Shown: piece by piece, positions 33,459 through 44,086 of the stretch | Layout of the letters: the number at the start of each line of letters is the position of its first letter | How positions within the stretch are numbered: the first letter of the stretch is position 1 | NCBI GenBank assembly: GCA_021464415.1 | Contig: CM038468.1 | Location: forward strand, 4,030,001-4,094,000 | From: Lonicera japonica | Lineage: Eukaryota > Streptophyta > Magnoliopsida > Dipsacales > Caprifoliaceae | Direction of reading: 5' to 3' | Length of the DNA: 64,000 nt | Translations under genes and position numbers: made by a program | Notes under the pieces: generated by a model | Database searches by the model: none | What the model saw: only the letters and a program-made list of their open reading frames with translations | Told to the model about the DNA's origin: nothing

Positions 33459-34861
33459 TGTAGGTCGGAAAATACCCTAGAAGGGGAGATAAATAGGGTT
33501 TTTAAAACTTAATCGGATTTTTAAAATAGATTTAAAAATTGTTTAATGTCTATAACAATCAAGCAATTAAAAAACAAGCATAATTTCAATCACGATGAAT
33601 AAGTAGCACAATATAATATAGCAAGAGATAGAAAGATTAAATCAATAAAAATTGAAGACTTTTTGTCCACACGGTTCGGTTTGTTAATCCCTACTTTCGC
33701 GCTCGGTTAGTTTCCTGAGAATTATCACTATTAACAATCTTCTTCTGGGTGAAGATCAAACCTCTATAAGTATTCAAACTTTTACAAATGTTGCTAACTC
33801 ACAACACTCAACACAAGAACAACTTCTTGCTTTTCTAAGAGATAAACCTCTATTGAATTTGGAAGAATAAGTTTTTGGTGATATACACCAAAGTGCAATA
33901 ACACTCAAGTGTATGAAGAATACAAATTAAGCTCACATTAAAGGTTATCAAATTTGATCAAGAATGATAGCTCAAGAGATCAAGATTTGATCAAGTGATG
34001 ATTTGGATTTTTCAAGTAAAAAACTCTCAAGAATGATTTTTGGTAATAGATGATATTCAAAGCTTGTAAAGATGCCCAAAAGGTGTTTTAGAAGTCATAT
34101 ATATAGTTTGGGAAATAATATGGCCGTTTGGGGTTGTTGAAGGAGGTTGTTCCATAAAACTAGTCTTGCAAGAAATCTCCAACGGCTATATTTTGTTTAG
34201 AGAGTCGACTCCCTTGGACTTCGTGTAGTCGACTCCAGGAATAGTCATGTAGTCGACTACATGGCACTGGAGTGGGGTGGTTTTGTGCAATTTTTCAACT
34301 TTTGCATTTTGACTCCAAAATTGATTACAATGCTTGGGGAATGTAAAAAATAGGTTACTAAGACTTCTAATATAGTTTTTGTATGAAAAATCATTCATAT
34401 GAAATTATAGTGAATTTTTCAAGATGACTAGTTTTCGGTAAAAAGCTTTTTCAAAGAGAAAACTAGTTTCAATCAATCTTAACATGATTAAATCATTTCA
34501 AGAGCTATATAATTGATCAATGATAACTTTTACATCAAATCTAAGCACTCACTCAATTTGATAATAATTCGAGTCTTCGAAATGCTTGATTTTCTTGTAC
34601 GTTTCTTCACTTGATTGATGATCTTGATCCTATATTGGTTTTGATTATTTGTAAAGCTCATGGAGATCATTTGAGTTCATTTCTTGTAAGTAGAAGCAAT
34701 TTGTTGTGCTTGAATGACAGTTAACAACATCGGTTCGAAGTCACACTTGGTCGGAAGATATATTAGTTAAAAGCTATCATCATTTGAACACACGAGTTAA
34801 ATAATACTTTGTTAATTTATTGTAATTATCAAAATAAGATTAATTGACTTTAAGGTCAACA
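33459..34861 (-). repeat. 3' LTR of copia element D
   Basis: A 1403-bp TG...CA segment starting TGTAGGTCGGAAAATACCCT and ending AAGGTCAACA, followed by ATATGCCCCTTTTTGATGAT, whose minus strand is a polypurine tract. It is related to LTR A but contains three GTCGAC-centred palindromes (34202-34263). On the minus strand these lie about 100 bp upstream of a TATA-like CTATATATATG (about 34107-34098). Confidence 0.85.
34202..34263. promoter_or_regulatory. GTCGAC palindrome cluster in LTR D
   Basis: GAGTCGACTC (34202-34211), TAGTCGACTC (34226-34235) and the perfect 18-bp palindrome CATGTAGTCGACTACATG (34246-34263). Similar boxes recur inside element D at 36786-36861. Proposed LTR enhancer or protein-binding boxes (inference). 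Confidence 0.6.
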
Positions 34862-35053
34862 ATATGCCCCTTTTTGATGATGACAATAAAGTTAATGTGT
34901 GTTTACAAAGAGACATCACTAATGAGCATATGAAAAATATGCCCCCTTAATAGGTGCTTAGATAAACAAATATACAAGCAATTATAAAAATGAAAGATAC
35001 TTGCATAGATAAGTTCAAACATCTTAAATCGAAATCATAAGTTTGAAAAGTAT

Positions 35054-36375
35054 TTAAATAAATAAACCATAAATAGTTATTAAACAAGCATGGCATAATT
35101 GAAAAGTAGATGCTAAAATAAACGAGTGCGTACTATTATCACTCATGACACACACACACACTTCTCCCCCTTTTTCTTCATAAAAAATGAGGGAATCACT
35201 TTGTGGAGGAGGAGGCGGTGGCGGTTGATCCCATGGCATCCAACCCGAAAAAGCATAGTTCGGATGATAGTGTTGAAAAGCCGTTTCAATTCGATTGAAG
35301 CGATGGTGCATCTCTTGACGAGTATTGGTCAAATTGATGTTGAGATTATTGATAGCATCCATGATTTGATCGTGGCGATTCATTGTTCTTGGTTGGTGAG
35401 GAGGAGGATGTTGTTATGGAACTTGTTCTTCTTCTAGCTCATCTTCTTCGGCGTCATCGGATAGCTCAACATCATTGGGATTGTTAGGAATTCACCGTCC
35501 ATTTTCCAAATGATAATGCATGAGATGAAGCAATCTTTTCGAATACATATCATGCTCGGATAGCTTATATACATCCGTTTCGTCATCCAATGGAACATCA
35601 TAGTGCTTGAAAAGACGGTCAATACTATACCAAAGCCGAGCCCTCTATTTGCATGGCTCATGGTGTCATAAAATTTATCAAACATGAGGCTAGCATAGTC
35701 AAGCTTATGAAGGCTAGTGATTGCCCAAGTTAGGAAAATATCAAGGTTGGTCACATTAGAGTGACTTCCCGTTCTAGGAAATATGTAATAGGTTATGATA
35801 TGATGAATGAGACGTGCATGAAGATTAAGCATAGCCACGGAGATTCTATCATCCCAATTGGCTCCAACATTTCTAAAACGGCGTTTTAAAAGTGGAGAAA
35901 TAACATTTTGCCGGGTGTACCCAGAAGTCCCTTCAAAATTAGTAGTAACGATAGTGGTATGTTGCCGATTAAATCCAAAAATGCGAGCAAGATCATCTTT
36001 TGAAAAAGTAATTAAATTCCCCTTAATGAAAGTTCTAGGAAGTGATCTATCCACTTCACCTTGGGGAGAGATTGGATGATGTAAGTTTGCATAAAATAGC
36101 CTAACCAATCTAGGATAAACATTCTCCTTGATGCATAGAAAAATTAGAATCCTTTGCCTACGAAAAACTTGTGTAATCCTTAACCCATTTTTAAAAAATA
36201 GCATGCGATCGAAGAGTTTACCTTCAATGATAGCTCGATTTGTGAAGTCGTTGTGAAAGAGAGCTTCGAGTTCTTAGGTGAGGAAAAGAGGAGGCATATC
36301 ATTTTGACCCAGTTGAGGTGCATTTTTCGGTTCTCGAACACGTCTCCTTATGTTTCTTCTTGAGCTAGAGGCCAT
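35054..36375 (-). pseudogene. Element D accessory ORF: plant-transposon-protein-like domain plus acidic and coiled-coil tail
   Basis: ATG at 36375 (MASSSRRNIRRRVREP). One in-frame TAA lies near 36275, then an open stretch to 35434 contains YPRLVRLFYANLHH, FIKGNLITFSKDDLARIFGF and NLDIFLTWAITSLHKLDYAS. This resembles the putative plant transposon protein domain (PF20167 type, related to plant mobile domains). A frameshift near 35530 leads into an acidic run (ELSDDAEEDELEEEQV), then MNRHDQIMDAINNLNINLTN with heptad character, and a proline run. It lies between pol and the 3' LTR, where Sireviruses carry an env-like ORF, but I see no signal peptide or membrane segment. Element A lacks it. GTCGAC boxes lie upstream (36786-36861). 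Confidence 0.62.
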
Positions 36376-36785
36376 GGAGAAGTGAAATGGTGGGTTGAGG
36401 GTTTTGAAAATTTTGAAGAAAATTTGAATTTTTGAAATTTTGGTAGTGTAGAAATGGAATATAGTTGAGGAGATGAGTTTTAAATGGGATTTTATGTAGA
36501 ATTAGAGAGGAAATTTGAAGAAATTTGAATTTAAAAATGGAGAGATTTGAATTTCGGTTGAGGGTTTGGTGTAGAGAGAGAAAGTGGTGATTTGGGTTGA
36601 TTTTGAATGGATTATGAAAGATTTGTAGTGGATAAATGATGGATTGATGATTTAAGGTAGTTGTGTAGCAATGTTTTGAAGCAAATTTGAGTTTTCAAAG
36701 GTTTGGAGGTGTAGAAATGGTGGAATTTCGTGGGTTTGGGGATGAAGAGAGTGAGAGAAAATGCAATATAATAAACTAGGCTGCT

Positions 36786-36861
36786 GAGCGACTCAATAAC
36801 AATCATGTGAGTCGACTGGGGTATGTAATCGACTAAATAGGGCTTATGGGAGTCGACTCCC
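36786..36861. promoter_or_regulatory. GTCGAC palindrome cluster upstream of element D accessory ORF
   Basis: GAGCGACTC (degenerate, 36786), GTGAGTCGACT (36807-36817), an ATCGACT half-site (36829) and the perfect 14-bp palindrome GGGAGTCGACTCCC (36848-36861). The stretch GAGTCGACTCCCTT is shared with LTR D (34202-34215). On the minus strand an AT-rich TTTATTATATT (about 36776-36765) follows, and the accessory ATG is 390 bp further on. Confidence 0.55.
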
Positions 36862-37097
36862 TTAGCCATTTTCTTGCCAAATTTTCCAGAATTTGCACCA
36901 CAAAATTTGCTTGCTATTCCATAATTAATTAACATACTATAGCTGCAAAATTACTTGTTAATTACCACAATAACATGCAAAATGAAGACAAGCAATATTC
37001 AACAAAAAAATTGTGAAAAGTTTAGCATAATTAATATAAATGATGTGTGCTCAAGAATAGGCACTAATGATCCTTTTTATGAGCTTTTTGGAATAAA

Positions 37098-38736
37098 CTA
37101 GATATCACAAGCTCTAGTCATACCGAGTTCACGTCGAATAGTATTAAAACGATCATCCAAAAGTGCTTTAGTGAATATATTCTCAAATTGCGATTCGGTG
37201 CCAACGAATTCAATATCAACATCACCTTTTTGCACATGATCACGAATAAAATGATATCTTATCTCAATGTGCTTAGTATGTGAGTGTTGTATGGGGTTCT
37301 TGATCAAGCCAATAGCACTTGTGTTGTCACATTTTATGGGAATGTGGCTAAGACTAATTCCAAAGTCCTCTAGTTGTTGTTTAATATACAAAATTTGTGC
37401 ACAACAACTTCTGGTTGCCACATATTCGGCTTCGGCCGTTGAGAGGGCCACCGAGTTTTGTTTCTTGCTTGACCAAGATACTAGTGCGTGTCCTAAGAAA
37501 TGACAAGTGCCACTAATGCTTTTCCTATCGATTTTGCAACCGGCAAAATTTGCATCGGAATAATTAATCAAGTCAAATGAGTTCTCTCTTGGGTACCAAT
37601 GAACTAGTACCGAAAAGATAACGAAAAATACGTTTTACGGCAAGTAAATGTGACTCTTTAGGATCTGCTTAGAATAGTGCACAAAGACATACACTAAACA
37701 TAATATCCCGCCTAGAGGCCGTCAAATATAATAAACTACCGATCAAACCTCGATATTTCTTGATGTTTACACTTTTACCAATCTCGTCTTTATCGAGCTT
37801 CAAAGTTGAACTCATAGGAGTGCTCATGGATTTTGCGCCTTCCATGTCGAATTTCTTCAAAAGTTCCTTCACATACTTCTCTTGATTAATAAAAATTCCT
37901 TCTTGGCATTGTTTTACTTGTAATCCAAAGAAGTAGTTCATTTCTCCCATCATGCTCATTTCGAATTCCTTTTGCATACATGTGGAAAATCCTTACAAAG
38001 ATTTTCGTTAGTAGAACCAAAAATAATATCATCCACATAGATTTGTATAAGTAGCATGTCATTGTCATGATTTTTGATAAATAAAGTAGTATCAATTTTT
38101 CCTCTAACAAAGACATTGTTAATCAAAAATAAACTTAATCTATCATACCATGCTTTAGGTGCTTGTTTTAAACCATATAAAGCTTTAGACAATTTAAACA
38201 AATAATCCGGATAAACATGATTTTCAAAACCGAGAGGTTGTTTCACATAAACTTCCTCTTCAAGAAAACCATTTAAGAAAGCACTTTTCACATCCATTTG
38301 ATACAACTTAAAATTCTTAAAGCATGAATAAGCAAGTAGCATGCGAATGGCTTCTAAACGGGCTACGGGTGCATAAGTTTCTTCATAATCAATGCCCTCC
38401 TTTTGATTGTATCATTGGGCTACAAGTCTAGCTTTATTTCTAACAATTACGCCACTTTCATCCTTTTTGTTACGAAATACCCATTTAGTACCCATAATAG
38501 TGTGATCATTAGGTTTGGGAACAAGTGTCCACACTTTGTTTTTCTCAAATTGATTGAGCTCTTTTTGCATAGCCATCATCCAAGATTCATCTTGTTCGGC
38601 TTCATTTATGTTTTTAGGCTCATATTGAGAAACAAATGCCACATTATTGCATACATTTCTTAAGGATGATCTAGTCATAACCCTACTAGATGGCTCTCCA
38701 AGAATTTGATCAATAGGGTGGTTGGACACAAATTAT
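37098..38736 (-). pseudogene. Element D reverse transcriptase and RNase H (5'-truncated)
   Basis: Minus-strand copia RT with [40 protein letters not shown] and the catalytic YVDD in [13 protein letters not shown]. RNase H has NYSDANFAGCKIDRKSIS, STAEAEYVATRSCCAQ, HTKHIEIRYHFIRDHV and the end TRACDI at 37098. Frame breaks occur near 37970, 37600 and 38400. Homology to element A stops at about 38736, so everything upstream (integrase, gag, 5' LTR) is missing, replaced by opposite-strand element E. Confidence 0.88.
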
Positions 38737-39972
38737 TAACTTGGAAAACAACTAGCATTGCCATTTCTCAAAAATGATTATGTTTCCTCAACTCCCTTTG
38801 ATCATATTCACTCTGATGTTTAAGGTCATTCTCTACATACAACAATAAGGAGATCTCGACGTTACTTTCATAGACAATTATACATATTTTACAAGGATAT
38901 ATCTTATGAAGAATCGCTTAGAATTAGCTCAACTTTACTATTACTTTGCCCGTATGATTCAGACATAGTTTTCTCATACCATTATAGTATTTCGAGTTGA
39001 TAATGCAATGGAATATGAGAAAACAAAATTTCTTAAATTTCTCGGCTAATAAGGCATTATCTCTCAATATTCTTATCTGGGCACATCTAAACAAAATCGT
39101 AGAGCTGATCAGCGTAAATAGCATCCTATTTTAGACATTGCGCGAACTTTCCTTATTATCTCATGTTCATGTATTGAGAAGTTTTGGGAAAAAATAGCTC
39201 TCACCGTTGTTTACAATATTAATTGCATTCCTATGCTAAACCTTCAAAACTAATCTCCATATGAATGATTTTATGGCACATCTCCAAACTACAATCTTCT
39301 AAAGGTGTTTGGTTGTTCTTGTTTTGTCCTTCTTTAGCCACATGAACACTCCAAACTAGAATCTCAATCTCATTTTTGTTATTTCTTAGGGTTTGGGATA
39401 GAACAAAAATAATATAGATGTTGGGATCATCTTCGCATCTCTCGCCATGTCGTCTTCTAGGAATACAAAATGTTATTTTCTCTCTCCAAGTTCCACACCT
39501 CAATGAATTCATCTTTTCCTTTCTTTACCAACTCCATTGTAGATCTATTTATCGTGTATTAGTTACTGTTTCTTTCTTGGGGACTATTTGATTTAATGGT
39601 GTATAAATAAACGGTCTCTTGTTTTTAGATCCAATACTGAAGCAGAATATCCTGTTCTTGCAGTTATTACTCAGCAGCTTGTCTGACTTTGATGGCTCCT
39701 TGAGGAAATGGGTGTTCCTCAGTCTTCCTGTTGTTCTCTATTGTGACAATTGAAGTGCCCTTCAAATAGCTCATAATGACATTTTTCATGAACGCACCAA
39801 ACCCATCGAAATCGATTGCCTCTTTATTTGTCAACAAGTCACCTCTTCTCCATTCGTCTTCTATTGGTTGCTTCAAAAGATTTATCTACTGACGTCTTCG
39901 TTGGCCATTTACAAGCTCTTATTTCCAAACCCAAGAGGTTTTCATATTTACCACCATAAGTTTAAGCAGAAA
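38737..39972 (+). pseudogene. Copia E remnant: integrase and RNase H pieces
   Basis: The plus-strand integrase, badly frameshifted, includes LALPFLKNDY, YYYFARMIQT, RVDNAMEYEKTKFLKF, LDIARTFLI, NYNLLKVFGC and ECWD-type linker blocks between 38745 and 39500. A piece of RNase H follows at about 39640-39880 (AEYPVLAVITQQLV, HNDIFHERTKPIEIDC across frames). RT is absent, so there is an internal deletion at about 39540-39640. Truncated at 38737 against element D. The minus-strand ORFs at 39231-39512 and 39667-39876 are shadows of this remnant. Confidence 0.7.
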
Positions 39973-40156
39973 TGTTAGCATATATCTTTGTATATTTATA
40001 GGATTATCTTCATATCCATGCATATCGCTAGGATTATCTTTCCTTAATTATCTCTTTTAACACTAACCCTAATGTATTCCTTATAAATATAGGGTTTCTC
40101 TTATATCTTTTAACAATTCAATAATACAAATTCTTTGTCTTTAATATATCTCAACA
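39973..40156 (+). repeat. Short 3' LTR of copia E
   Basis: A 184-bp TG...CA segment (TGTTAGCATATATC ... TATCTCAACA) after the RNase H remnant, with CTTATAAATATAGGG as TATA. Size and sequence type fit copias with very short LTRs. No second copy in the window; the LTR at 43953 is similar at its start (TGTTAG(C/A)ATATAT). Confidence 0.65.
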
Positions 40157-41056
40157 AAGATTAAAAAATACATTAAAAGGTGAAATTGCAATCGAAAAAA
40201 TAAAATTTAAATGCAGAAAGAATGGTGAGAAAGAGGTGTATTATTAATTGATGAATATAAAGGGAACGAGTAGCAAAGAGGTTGGATAGAATGTTAGGTT
40301 TTAATATTATAATATACCTTTATAATATAGGTTAAGCAAAAAATAATTGGTCTTATCTAAAATGTAAATGGTTTTATAATTGATTTGCTTAAGTGTAACA
40401 GTATTTTGTGCAAAATTAAATAGGCCATAGTAGTTTTTTTTGCTCCCCAAATACGCTTACCTCCATTCATCTTCTCACTGTCTCTTTTAATATTTCTAAT
40501 TTTTGCACACGTGCATTGCATGTGGTTTTAGTGTTTGACAAATATAATATTGAATACATATTAAGAATTTGATAATTAGTATCAAGAGTAAAAATAAAAT
40601 TTTTGTCCAAAATGAAAGCTTCATAGGTATATAACAAATAAACAAAAACATAGTACTAAATGTAAAATCTAATTAATAATTATAAGAAAATCATATACTC
40701 GATACCATAGAAAGATGTTTGTAGATGCATAATAAAATTTTGCCGTGTTGTATGCTTTTAGTATGTGGGTGGTGAAGCAGATTCTTAATTAGTGTTTTAG
40801 CCAAATAAGTAGACTTTAAAACTGTATGTAAAACCAAGAGACATATTTGTCCATACAAAAATGCAAAAATAATAATTATGAGTACTCTATATATGGGTAG
40901 CTTTTGAAAACGTGACTTGCACGTGATTATTTCTCATTATTTTAGCTAATTTGCTATTGAGCATAATCATTTTTTTAGTCCTTTTAGATTCTTCTGGATT
41001 TTTAACCATCAGTATAGCTTCTTCTGTTGGTTCTTTATGGCCAATTTGTTAGGTGA
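40157..41056. other. Intergenic AT-rich DNA, no gene seen
   Basis: No ORF with a recognisable domain, no clear terminal repeats; several short AT-rich runs. Confidence 0.5.
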
Positions 41057-41100
41057 GTTTGTATACTGTGAGACTAGCTGGAGTTTGTAAACCAGTTCTT

Positions 41101-41487
41101 AGGGTAATTATCAAAAATGACCCATAAAGTTTGACCCGAATCCCTCGCTCGTTCCTAAAGTTTAATTTTTGGCCAAGCATCCTTAAATTTTTTAATTTTC
41201 CTTCACTTGTCCAAAGCTGGATGCTCCCGTTAAAAATTGGACGTAAAATGTTAGGAAATAACCCCTGAAGTTTAAAAACCTCTGAGAATAACCCCCTGAA
41301 GTTTGAAATTTGTCCTTCACTCGTCCATCCACTTGTCTTTCCGTCCAAATTTTTAATGGGGCATCCAATTTTGGACGAGTGAGGGACAAATTAGAAACTT
41401 TAAGGATATTTCAACTGAAAATTAAACTTGAGGGGCGAGTGAGAGACATTGGTCAAACTTTAGGAGTCATTATTGCTAATTACCCCT
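41101..41487. mobile_element. 387-bp fold-back MITE with GTTCTT target duplication
   Basis: Terminal inverted repeats of about 35 bp: the left end AGGGTAATTATCAAAAATGA and the reverse complement of the right end AGGGGTAATTAGCAATAATG both run on to TAAAGTTTGACC. Inner parts are also complementary (CACTCGTCC / GGACGAGTG; ACCCCTGAAGTTT / AAACTT...GGGGCG), so the whole unit could fold into a hairpin. GTTCTT flanks it at 41095-41100 and 41488-41493. Copy A keeps one uninterrupted CAGTTCTTAAAATC at about 11295-11308, the empty site. Confidence 0.9.
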
Positions 41488-43439
41488 GTTCTTAAAATCG
41501 GAGAAGTGGATGAACTTTGATGAAGTTGTTGAACCGGTGAGAGTGTCTGGGCAAGCGCGGCGAACTTTGGAGTATGTCTTGTTTACTTCTTTGATAAAAC
41601 AACATAAGGTTTTAAAATTGGTGAGAGTGTGTGGGGGAGTGCACTAGAGCGTGGTGAACTTTGGAGCGTGTTTTGTTTTCTCTTTCGACAAAATGACATA
41701 AGTTTTTGAATTTTTATTTTAAGGAATCTCTAACCCTAGAAAATTCCAAGTGTGAGTTTTTTTGTGGTGACTAATTCCAAGTGTGAGTTAATTTATTAAA
41801 AATACAGAAAACTAGGATTTAGTCCCTAAAACATATCTTTTTTTGTGGTGAGGAATATAGGAGATTAGAAATTAGTGGAACACCCTTTTTTGATATAACT
41901 ACTATAAATGATTATTATTCTAAAATCCTACAACTGTATATTTCACTTAAATGGACGAGAACAAAGGCGATAATGCAAAATGCAAAATGCAAATAAAAAA
42001 TAATTCAAGATAATAAAATCAAACGAGTGAAATATAAAACTATAAATAGAATGGAGGGACATGTCAAGCCCCACCAAAGAAACTACATGAGGAGGAGTTT
42101 AATCCCACCAAGCAGGAACTATGTGATCGAGGCCCATAGAAGCCGTTTCGTCGGGGTTGTCCTCACAATAAATGCGAAAATAGTAAAACCGCGTTAACTC
42201 AGGAGGTCTATGACGGTTAGCTAACCACAATATGCCAAGGTTACCAAACCGCCACATGAGAAGGAAACAGAAACAAAAAATGTTTTAAATGAATATGACT
42301 GATCTTTACAAAAAAAAAAAAAACCACACCCAACCCAAAGATACTTGTGATAATGAAGATGATACAAGTTCCTTTTTATTTTTGACTTTTGTGTAACCTT
42401 TGATTTGTATAAATATTTTGTCATCTGACCAGAAGAAAAAAAGGTAAAGATTCTAACAACAATGCCGACTTTTACAAAGTTGTTATATGTTACGTTTGAC
42501 GGAATTTGAATATGTACGTGATAATAAATAAATAAATCATCTGGCAATAGAGCACATACATGTTATTAGTTATTAATTATTTTTGTGATTCATATTATAT
42601 TAATTTGTTATAAAAATATGAAGTGAAACATTATAATACAATCTCGCTTCACCGAATAGACTTAATTAAAACTTGGTTATTATTAATTTCTAATTCAAAA
42701 ATCAAAAAGATTGCAAAACTATTTAATTATACGATTGGAGTTTATTAAAACTTCAATATACTTTCTCATCTCCAGACGGAGGTAAGTTGGTTGTCTTACA
42801 AACTGTGAAGATGATTTTTATATATACAGCAAGATCCATCTTGATGACGAAGATTTTTTGTTATTTAAACAATATGCTAATCCAGAATATCGCAATGCTG
42901 TTATTTTATTTTGAAATCTTACAAAACTATTAGCATTATTTTGTTCTAAGCTGCATGCATTAGTTGTGTTTGATTAAAAACATTAATATACTAAACCTAG
43001 AGCACATACAAAAATAATGACTAAATGTATTAGTTTCTTCCAATTTCTCAATTTTTATAATTGTAATGGTTAAAAGTAATTTAGAATAATAGCATATATT
43101 ATAACAAAAAATAAAATTGAGCACACAATTCTTATATTAATTTATGCTGCAAATGGAAATTGAATTTGTTATAAATAGATAAGATTCACACAATAAATTA
43201 TATATATTTTTTCTTTTTTAAATGCAAAATGAATGACCTACCACACACATTATTAATATCTACTTTTAATTCATATCATTGTAATTTAATTTTAAAAAAA
43301 CTTTTAACTAAAGAAAAAATAAATTAATTAAATCACGGGACATTAGGTCATGATTTACTAGCTAATCTGGGAACAAGGAATTCAATCTCTCTAAAAAACC
43401 AAAATAAAAAAGTTATGTCAAGATAACCCGGCCATGAGC

Positions 43440-43660
43440 TACCGAATTACAAGCACGAGGGGAAAAAAATAATAATTTCAACCCCTGGAGTCAATTCAAA
43501 AATGTCCCACAAAATAGTTCCAAATTCATTCAAGCAAGGTCTTGAGTCACTTTCCAACACTACATTTGATGCACCAACTTTAATGGCTTCAGCTAGACCG
43601 ATGGCAATGGCTTTGAGTTCCCCCAAAAGAACCGAGCTAAAACATGAAGCTGAACTGATT
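43440..43660 (-). pseudogene. RNase H (RVT_3-like) remnant, copy B
   Basis: Minus-strand reading GELKAIAIGLAEAIKVG then ASNVVLESDSRPCLNEFG and TILWDIFELTPGVEI. This is the plant RVT_3 RNase H fold with catalytic E (in GELKA) and D (in LESDS) visible. It is followed, after a 1-bp shift, by SPRACNSVAHG, the usual C-terminal motif. No upstream N-terminal strand with the first Asp was found. Non-functional fragment, probably from a LINE-type element or a domesticated relative. Confidence 0.75.
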
Positions 43661-43952
43661 AATCAAATTTTAAAAGGAAAAAGGGAAGTTGTCAGAATTA
43701 AGTTTAAATGTGTTTCATTAAGTTTATTAAATTTTATCAATATTGGTCATTACCTACATGGTGGAAATAAATTAACTTATAAATGTTTTTTATAGTCTCT
43801 ATCTTATATTTTTTTTTATTAAATTACTAATGTCAGAACAAAAGAGATATTATTAAGGGATAACTTTAACCCTAACCTTAACATGAAAGGAAAAGTTTTT
43901 CAACTTTTTTATTTTAACTTTAGCCTAACCCTAATCATTTCATCTCTCTAAA

Positions 43953-44073
43953 TGTTAGAATATATTATTTAGTTTCCTTATTCTATTAGGTTTCTCGTTT
44001 GTGTATTTAACCCTATAAATAGGGCTCTTATTGAATAATAAAATTAATCATATTATTCTCTCTTATTCTTAAG
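43953..44073 (+). repeat. Short 5' LTR of copia G
   Basis: Starts TGTTAGAATATATT, has TATAAAT at 44014-44020, and ends just before the PBS at 44075. The terminal CA is not preserved, so the end is approximate. About 121 bp, similar in start to the E LTR. Confidence 0.55.
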
Positions 44074-44074
44074 A

Positions 44075-44086
44075 TGGTATCAAAGG
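44075..44086 (+). other. Copia G primer-binding site
   Basis: TGGTATCAAAGG, one or two changes from the initiator tRNA-Met site TGGTATCAGAGC, placed right after a short TATA-containing LTR. Confidence 0.65.

Larger units (their letters stand above)
41057..43752. repeat. Diverged duplicated segment, copy B (partner 11265-13612)
   Basis: Same orientation and order as copy A, with the 387-bp MITE (41101-41487) as the main extra block. A further 200 bp at 41500-41700 carries a local repeat of a GTGGATGAACTTTGA / GGTGAACTTTGGAG type. The right edge is at TATTGGTCAT (43752). Both copies contain the antisense RNase H remnant. Confidence 0.85.

Noticed and set aside
35434..36204. Element D accessory ORF as a retroviral envelope
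   Set aside because: The position fits env-like ORFs of Sireviruses, but no signal peptide, furin-type site or membrane anchor is visible; the core resembles plant transposon/PMD-type proteins.
36612..36935. 107-codon minus-strand ORF upstream of the element D accessory ORF
   Set aside because: No domain; it overlaps the GTCGAC boxes and the putative promoter and leader.
39231..39876. Minus-strand ORFs of 93 and 69 codons as genes
   Set aside because: The plus strand across the same interval matches copia integrase and RNase H blocks, so these are shadows.
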